This document shows positions 57,981 to 64,000 of a DNA stretch of 64,000 bases, piece after piece. Position 1 is the stretch's first letter. Every line of letters starts with the position of its first letter. Made by a program: the position numbers and the translations under genes. The notes below the pieces were generated by a model that ran no database searches, was not told the origin of the DNA, and saw only the letters and a program-made list of their open reading frames with translations. The DNA is from Parapristionchus giblindavisi (lineage: Eukaryota; Nematoda; Chromadorea; Rhabditida; Diplogasteridae). Where the stretch lies: NCBI GenBank assembly GCA_943737045.1, contig CALSFV010000009.1, forward strand, positions 1,426,001 through 1,490,000. The letters run 5' to 3'.

Positions 57981-59022
57981 ATATATGAGTGCGCTTGCGA
58001 AAGAATCGACCATATCCAGTGGGGGTCCGGCACAGTGAAAAAATCAAAATTTGGGTATCGGGGTTCTCGAGGGTGCTGATGACGATGGACATGTTCATTT
58101 TGCACCTAGAGCCACCGTTGAGGCCAGACGACGTCGCGTTGAAATCTCGTTTTTCGACTTGAAAAGCCGTTTCTCTTCACCCAATGGTGCTAAAATTACA
58201 AAACTATGCCCCAAGGTGCAGAATTTCATGGCGATCACGCCTGTCCAATTCATTTTTTACCCAAAATTTTCATAATTTTCATAAGTGGAATTTCTCGCAA
58301 CGGTAAAAGTGTGTAATGCAACCTACACAGATCGGACCGGACTGGCTTCAGTATCACATGGAAAAAATTTCAGCCAATTTGTGCCCGCGACTTTCGAGAA
58401 AATCAACTTTCAGTGTAGTCATTTTGCAGTTGAAATGGAGGCAAGAGGCGAGAGAGTGTGGTGGTGTGAGAGAGCAAAGGAGGTAGAGGAGGAGACACCC
58501 CCTTCCTTTCTATGCGGCTCGCCTCACCTGCCTCTCTGCTCTCTCACACCACCACACTCTCTCGCCTCTTGCCTCCATTTCAACTGCAAAATGACTACAC
58601 TGAAAGTTGATTTTCTCGAAAGTCGCGGGCACAAATTGGCTGAAATTTTTTCCATGTGATACTGAAGCCAGTCCGGTCCGATCTGTGTAGGTTGCATTAC
58701 ACACTTTTACCGTTGCGAGAAATTCCACTTATGAAAATTATGAAAATTTTGGGTAAAAAATGAATTGGACAGGCGTGATCGCCATGAAATTCTGCACCTT
58801 GGGGCATAGTTTTGTAATTTTAGCACCATCGGGTGAAGAGAAACGACTTTTCAAGTAGAAAAACGAGATTTCAACGCGACGTCGTCTGGCCTCAACGGTG
58901 GCTCTAGGTGCAAAATGAACATGTCCATCGTCATCAGCACCCTCGAGAACCCCGATACCCAAATTTTGATTTTTTGACTGTGCCGGCACTTAGTCGATTC
59001 TCTCGCAAGCGCACTCATATAA
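57981..59022. mobile_element. 1-kb near-perfect palindromic element
   Basis: The left half (57981-58500) is almost the exact reverse complement of the right half (58503-59022). ATATATGAGTGCGCTTGCGA at the left end returns at the right end. Both strands therefore carry the same open frame, a peptide beginning MEFLATVKVCNATYTDRTGL. That duplication follows from symmetry and is not evidence of a gene. A gap of a few bases exists near 58030 and 58980. Confidence 0.9.
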
Positions 59023-59044
59023 CCCCCCCCAATAGTTGGTCTCA

Positions 59045-59233
59045 TACGTGGGTGGACATTGCCGCTGGAAATGAAAATCGGGGGGGGGGGGGTCGGACGC
59101 AAAAATCGGTGGGTCGGAGGCAAAAAAATGGAGCTTTTATACGTCATTTTGAGTGACTTTTTTTGGAAAATCGGGGGGTCGGATGCCAAAAATCGGGGGT
59201 GTATTGCCGCTAACGGCAGTGGTGCCCACGTAT
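59045..59233. mobile_element. CATACGTGGGTGG-family MITE
   Basis: The ends are CATACGTGGGTGGACATTGC and GTGGTGCCCACGTATG. GTTGGTCT flanks both sides (8-bp duplication). It is related to 46565-46765 and inserted at the edge of copy C. Confidence 0.9.
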
Positions 59234-59893
59234 GGTTGGTCTCGAGTGAGCTTTTATCGCATAGTCTTCAACTGCCCGCGCCTGTTGAATTCGCGTTCGC
59301 AAATTGGTATACGGTTGAGATGAAATTGAAGAACACCGTTGATACGTCTTGATCTATTAGCAACATAATACTACTGATATGCTATTTACCATTGTTATTT
59401 ATTAGTATTTATTTAATATTATTATGATTTGAGGTCCTCCTCGCAGAAGCGGTGAACGGACGAGAGCGCGCGTTGTGCGCTCAGATCCGCGAGACCATCC
59501 GATGCCTGGGTGTCTTCACCACGAGAGAGTTTGTCATTCGTTGCTTATTCGTCTTTTAAAAATCAGATTTAATCTTCTTAAAATTTTTTTAAGAAGCTGA
59601 TATATGATATTTTTTCATTTGCAAATACCGTCAAAGAAGAAAAAAAGAGAAAAAAAATTGAAGCATTAATCGAATTTTCGAAGTCGGAAAGAATATACGA
59701 ATAGTCGAATCGAACATGTTAAGTCAAATTTAAAAAAAAAACTCGACATTTAGTATTTAGTACGAAAAGTATGCATACTTTTCGTTGTTAATTTGATTTA
59801 AATGTGTGTTGTGTCAGAGTGCGCAAACTGCTCCGTTCACTGCGCGAGGATCATCGACGCCGTGCCTCCCACACACTCTACCTGCAGCAGTCG

Positions 59894-60033
59894 CACAGCG
59901 TTTCTATAACACAGTGAGAGCGCGCATCGAAATTTTGGCAAAATGCCAAACAAATTACGGTATGGCTGCACCGTGGTGTACTTTCGCTCTACCTTTTTCT
60001 CTGTTACACCATGAGCGCTCTCGAAACGCTGTG
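59894..60033. mobile_element. 140-bp MITE inside a duplicated exon
   Basis: The ends CACAGCGTTTC and GAAACGCTGTG are inverted. CAGTCG (59888-59893 and 60034-60039) is the target duplication; one more G on each side is ambiguous with the element end. It interrupts the exon 36 copy between codons for LQQS and RLSLL. Confidence 0.93.
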
Positions 60034-60234
60034 CAGTCGAGACTGTCGCTGCTGCGACTACAGGTACGGTAGTCGTTGATTGATTGATTGGTTACGGTAG
60101 TTATTGATTTATTGGTTACAGTAGAATGATGGTACGGAAGTTATTTATTGATCGGTTACTGTTATGGTAGTATAGGTAGAATTTTCGTTAGTGTACTCTA
60201 AATGTGGAGGAAGGTACTATTAATTATTGGTTCT

Positions 60235-60387
60235 GATTGCGTTGAAGGCACGCGGGATGCCTGGAAATCGGTTCTACAAGGGGCATCAACACGAGAAATG
60301 GTTAATTTTTTTCCGGGGGGGGGGGGGCTTTTTTTCGATAAGCCCTAATTTTACAGGGGTCACCCCCCATGTCGGCGCCTATGTACG
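60235..60387. mobile_element. Element remnant in copy C intron 36
   Basis: It carries GGTTCTACAAGGGGCATC and GTCGGCGCCTATGTA with a poly-G run. It is related to 52711-52893 and to the fragment at 6738-6790 in the same intron of copy A. Confidence 0.65.
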
Positions 60388-61028
60388 GCAAGGTCCCTTT
60401 GTTCTCGCGTCTGAAATCCACCCTTTGCCACGATGAGAGCTGCCCGATTCATCCTACCAAATTTATGTTTTACCTATGGCAAATAAGATTAGCGGTGAAA
60501 GAAAGAAACAATTCTCCTTCGAATACGACAATTGATTGAAAAAAAAATGTGTAATTGCATAATTATTGATTGATTACAGGCAGCCCTCGAGCGTCTCTCA
60601 GCCCGTGTTCAACGAGAGAAATCACTGGCTGAAGAGTGTCTGGTGGAGATGTGGATCAATAGATATGATTATCGATTTATTGTTTTTTTTTACCTCACTT
60701 TATCAATTTTATTTCTACAATATTCCCTTATCGATTTATTGATTTTTTCCGAATTATCGATTTTGTTTCTTCAAAATCTCCCCACACTGCTTCGTAACGA
60801 CACTGCTTCAATGTATCGATTTGCATCCAGAATTCAATCAATATTTTAGTTTTGAAAATATCAATAAATTACTGATTCTACATTCCCTCTCGTCATCCGA
60901 CCCTGTTGCAACAACTGGACTCGCAGTTTGACGCCCTGTACGCACAAGTAATAATATTAATAATATAATTATAATAATTCTAATATTTCATTTCTGAAAG
61001 CGCTGTCGGTAAAATTAAGGAAGACTGA

Positions 61029-61125
61029 AACGTTGGCAAATCCTTTGCCGAGAAACATGAAGCCGCAGGCGGACACATTTGGCAACCCTACCCCTTGTTA
61101 AGTTTTGCCAACGGTTCAATTCAAT
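61029..61125. mobile_element. Short inverted-repeat element in copy C intron 38
   Basis: ACGTTGGCAAATCC and GTTTTGCCAACGG ends. It occupies the same position, next to a GACAGCGC word, as 4117-4227 in copy A. Confidence 0.7.
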
Positions 61126-62076
61126 TCAATTCAATTTTATCACCTCAAGCAATAATTGCTAGATTGTTATTTAGCATTGCCAACGGTATTGCTAATATAA
61201 TTTAAAAAATAACAAAATAGATGGTGTAGGAATATCAGAATATAAGAAGAAGTGTGTAGAATCTAAAATTTAAAACGAATTTTAATATTTTAATAAACAA
61301 TAATATTAATTATCAGGACGAGAAGACCGAGTGGGTGGAGGAGCACATTGGCAATCTCTGGTGCCTATTGGAGGCCTCTGGCGTCTTTCGGGCGGAAAAT
61401 ATCAATCATGTAAGCTTGATTTTTTGGCAGTTGTTTCTGTTTCTTCTTAAAATTAGTCTAGTAGCAACTGTGCACATTACCTGGCGTTTCGGCATTTCTT
61501 GATTCCTATCTTTTTACACTTGCTCAATCCATTTGTTAATCAATGTTTTTGGTGTTCAAAAGGAAGCGAAAAAGAGTCGATAGAGCGTGTAAAACGAGGA
61601 GAGTGCATTATTTGATTTCTGATTTTCTTTTCTTTTCGCGCAAATTTTAATCAAAGCTTTAATCGATATTTCTTTGCAGCGTGAATACGCGCGCAAGTGT
61701 GTCGAACGTCTCCTGATGGGTCGCATCTACCATATGGCATTCTATCCCAATAACGACGCTGACATATATAGAGACGAGTGACTTTTGATCTTTGATCTCT
61801 GCGTTCAATTGATTGACTGTTGTGCTTGCAGGATACTGTACAAGGCGCTGCAGCGACTGGCCTCCAGCGTGTCTCCGGCGCACGGAGTACTCGCGATTCC
61901 CGAGGTATCGATCTATTGAGTTATCGTATGACCTGGTTACTGTAGCTGATGGTTACTGTAACTACTGTCCACAGTACTAGACAATACTGTACAAAACTAG
62001 AAATGTTTATTGCAAATGGCCAGTTGTTTTATCAGATTAGTTTGATATGCAGGGATAAGGTGATTCACGAGCTTCC

Positions 62077-62214
62077 CATCAGGTCCTTTCGTATAGCCTT
62101 GCCTCGCAAAAATTCGAAAATCTTCAGTGGAATTTACCAAAAATAGCCGTGCGCAAAGCCTTGCCTCCCCTTTCCCCGGTTTGCGCACAACCTTTCCCCA
62201 TTCTGCCCACCTAA
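62077..62214. mobile_element. Degenerate GCGCACAGCC-family MITE
   Basis: TATAGCCTTGCCTCGCAAAA and GGTTTGCGCACAACCTTTCC match the family. The left end has decayed. Located in copy C intron 41, absent from the other two copies. Confidence 0.75.
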
Positions 62215-63440
62215 GCGGTGACTCGATTAAAGACGAAAGATCAAAGTTCAATTTAGACCCTACGTGGTGAGTGCCCATGGCCGTCCACTCAACACGAGAC
62301 TGCCGTGATAAATGCGTACAAGTCGCCCCGAGACAAGCTCGCCTGTGTCAGGTATGATGGTTATGGTAGTTTGTTGGTTACGGTATGATTATTGATTGAT
62401 TGATTAGATGTCTTGATTATCGTTTAGTATATATTATTGTAGTTATTCGCGTTATAACCTTGTAGATAATTATGAAATTTGATGTTTGAGAACAGCGTTG
62501 AATTGAATGTTGAACTCGTTGAACGTTTATCTTTTGTCACTTGAGTGTTGAGATTGCTTAATCTAAGATGTTTCTTTGTTTTTTATACCAATAACAACAA
62601 CAACAATAATAATATTATTAATGCTCATTGCAAATTCTGACCTGTTGATTCTTTGTTTCCTTTTTGCCATTTTAGCAGCTATGATCGCACTTTTTTGTTT
62701 CATCGATGTGTCTTCTATGCCTACGGCAATCATACCAACAGTTGAAAGAATAAGTACTAATATTATTCTATTCATTCGTGCATGCGAGACGATCTCGAAT
62801 CTGCTCGCTCTGACGTCATCGAATCCCGCTGCCGCTGATGACGTCACGCCCATTCTTGTATACGTACTCGTGATGGTAAGTGGAGTATATGCTAATCATA
62901 AACCTGACCAAACCATGTCCCAAGGAAAACATACCGTATGGGGGAACTTGGAAAAAAAAGAGATTAAAACAAAAAAACAAGGGTTGAAATTTGAAGATTA
63001 GGCAGACTATGAAATTTGCGCAAACGCTATGATTTTGAAAAGTGCATGCGTTGAAATATTGATTTTTTGGCAGTAGTTCATGCTTTTCTTTGTTTGAATG
63101 ACTTTCCTATGAGTAGAAATAAAATAAAAAAACAGAAATACATCTTAATAGACAAGCAAATGTGCTCACCAAAATGGGTTTTAGTAAATCAAAAGTGTTA
63201 AATAGTATTGACGAGATTCACTACTCACAATCCTTTTGTTTTTTTTCTTTAACTGACTAATACTTTCTGATGAGTAGAGTTCAAAGAGTATAATCCATTT
63301 TAATTCAGGCAAATCCTCCCGATCTCCTATCCAATGTACAGTATGTCGATGGATTCTTCACCAATCAAATGGACGGAAGTGACGCCTACTGGTGGACCCA
63401 GTTCACTGCTGCCATCGAGTACATCAAGACGCTCCTGTAG

Positions 63441-64000
63441 ACGCGATCTTTGATCTTTGGTCTTTGACCTTTATTCTGTGATAGAAGATACTGTGGTCGC
63501 CTGATCTACAATATCCCGTTAACATATTGCACCCTATTATTGTAATAATTTACAGAGATAACTTTGTATATCTTTTATTATACTTGCATAGTATTCTGTA
63601 TATCTGTTTTTATGTAAGTTGCGTTACTCTCCCCTACTAATCGATAATCAATAATTGGCCAAATAACATTTTAAGTAGAAAGAAGTAACTAAATTGTACC
63701 CATTTTGTCATACCGGAACTTTGAATGATTCTAGAACTTTGCCGATGGACCCTGTTAGACGTTGAACATTATTTAAATTTGGTGGTTGTTTGAGTGGTTA
63801 ATGGATATGATTATTGATTTTCTATCAATTATCATACTGTAACCAATAAATTCTCCCTTCAAAAGTGGCGAAACGAAAGGACTTTTGTCCTCAAAGATTC
63901 TTTCTTCTGTTCGCACACTAACTTCATCTACTTCGTTTCTTTTCGCCGCTTTTGAACCCCTCATCTAGAGTTTATTCCTGAATATTCGATCAAAATGTCC
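63441..64000 (+). other. Copy C downstream flank
   Basis: Continuous homology to the GAPVD1-TADA1 spacer (19685 down to about 19075), including CCTGTTAGACGTTGAA-type and GATTCTAGAACTTTGCCGAT words. No gene lies inside. A TADA1 exon 1 copy would be expected about 350 bp beyond the window. Confidence 0.75.

Larger units (their letters stand above)
57512..59240. other. Divergent spacer upstream of UBXN7
   Basis: Apart from the foldback element 57981-59022 and the MITE 59045-59233, the first 470 bp (57512-57980) hold no recognisable gene or repeat. They should contain the UBXN7 promoter and 5' untranslated region. No TATA-like motif can be assigned with confidence. Confidence 0.55.
59434..63440 (+). 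pseudogene. GAPVD1 3' partial duplicate (copy C), pseudogene
   Basis: Copies of exons 35-44 lie at 59434-59528, 59818-60063 (interrupted), 60580-60662, 60876-60948, 61317-61409, 61680-61777, 61832-61904, 62257-62351, 62776-62875 and 63309-63440. Exon 36 is split by a 140-bp element plus a 6-bp duplication. Without these 146 bp it is exactly 100 nt like the original. The exon 37 donor reads ATAG|ATATG where GT is expected. The exon 38 acceptor reads CTG and the exon 43 acceptor CAT in place of CAG. Reading frames inside exons 39-44 are otherwise intact, including the TAG stop. Homology starts near 59250 (intron 34) and continues past the stop toward a TADA1 copy beyond the window. Confidence 0.92.

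Noticed and set aside
58285..58728. Overlapping plus and minus open frames encoding the same MEFLATVKVC... peptide
   Set aside because: The sequence is a palindrome, so each strand must encode the same peptide. There is no family match, and the frames run into low-complexity arms.

Overview
The window is eukaryotic, probably from a nematode or similar small invertebrate. The genes are split into many short exons. The 3' splice sites are short (TTTCAG, TTGCAG, TTTAG, TTAAAG) with no long pyrimidine tract. Introns are full of AATCAATCAATAA strings, TACCGTA/TACGGTA words, GATCAAA repeats and small inverted-repeat elements. I see no prokaryotic-style genes. Species assignment is inference.

Three complete protein genes lie head to tail on the minus strand. 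I assembled them exon by exon, checking splice sites and reading phase. (1) A UBXN7-like p97 cofactor (UBA-UAS-UBX), 57511 to 45569, 17 exons, 560 codons. (2) A GAPVD1/RME-6-like protein (N-terminal RasGAP-like domain, long low-complexity middle, C-terminal VPS9 Rab5-GEF domain), 44418 to 19686, 44 exons, 1527 codons. (3) A TADA1/ADA1-like SAGA subunit, 18747 to 15770, 7 exons, 241 codons. The products point to separate jobs: ubiquitin/p97, endosomal Rab5 activation, and transcription coactivation. I see no shared pathway.

The segment from GAPVD1 intron 29 to TADA1 intron 1 (18.47-25.15 kb, copy B) is present two more times. Copy A (about 0.86-14.9 kb, same strand) lies just downstream of TADA1. 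Copy C (about 59.25 kb to the window end, opposite strand) lies beyond the start of UBXN7. A and C are decayed: frameshifts, a stop codon, a lost exon, lost splice sites and a transposon inside an exon. They share element insertions and base changes absent from B, so they look like sister copies of one old duplicate.

Most of the rest is non-autonomous mobile DNA. There are more than 25 short elements with CATA...TATG ends, often with 8-bp target duplications (hAT-like by that hallmark). There are several foldback elements of 0.5-2.5 kb, a 5.2-kb element with ends reading CTCCAGACTTTCCGCGCG, and many AAT/AT/AAAT microsatellites. The most unusual sequence features concern splicing. One element sits in a splice donor whose sequence is exactly its 8-bp target duplication. 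Separately, tandem repeats copy a donor together with the adjoining exon end, in one case with an exact 40-bp period.
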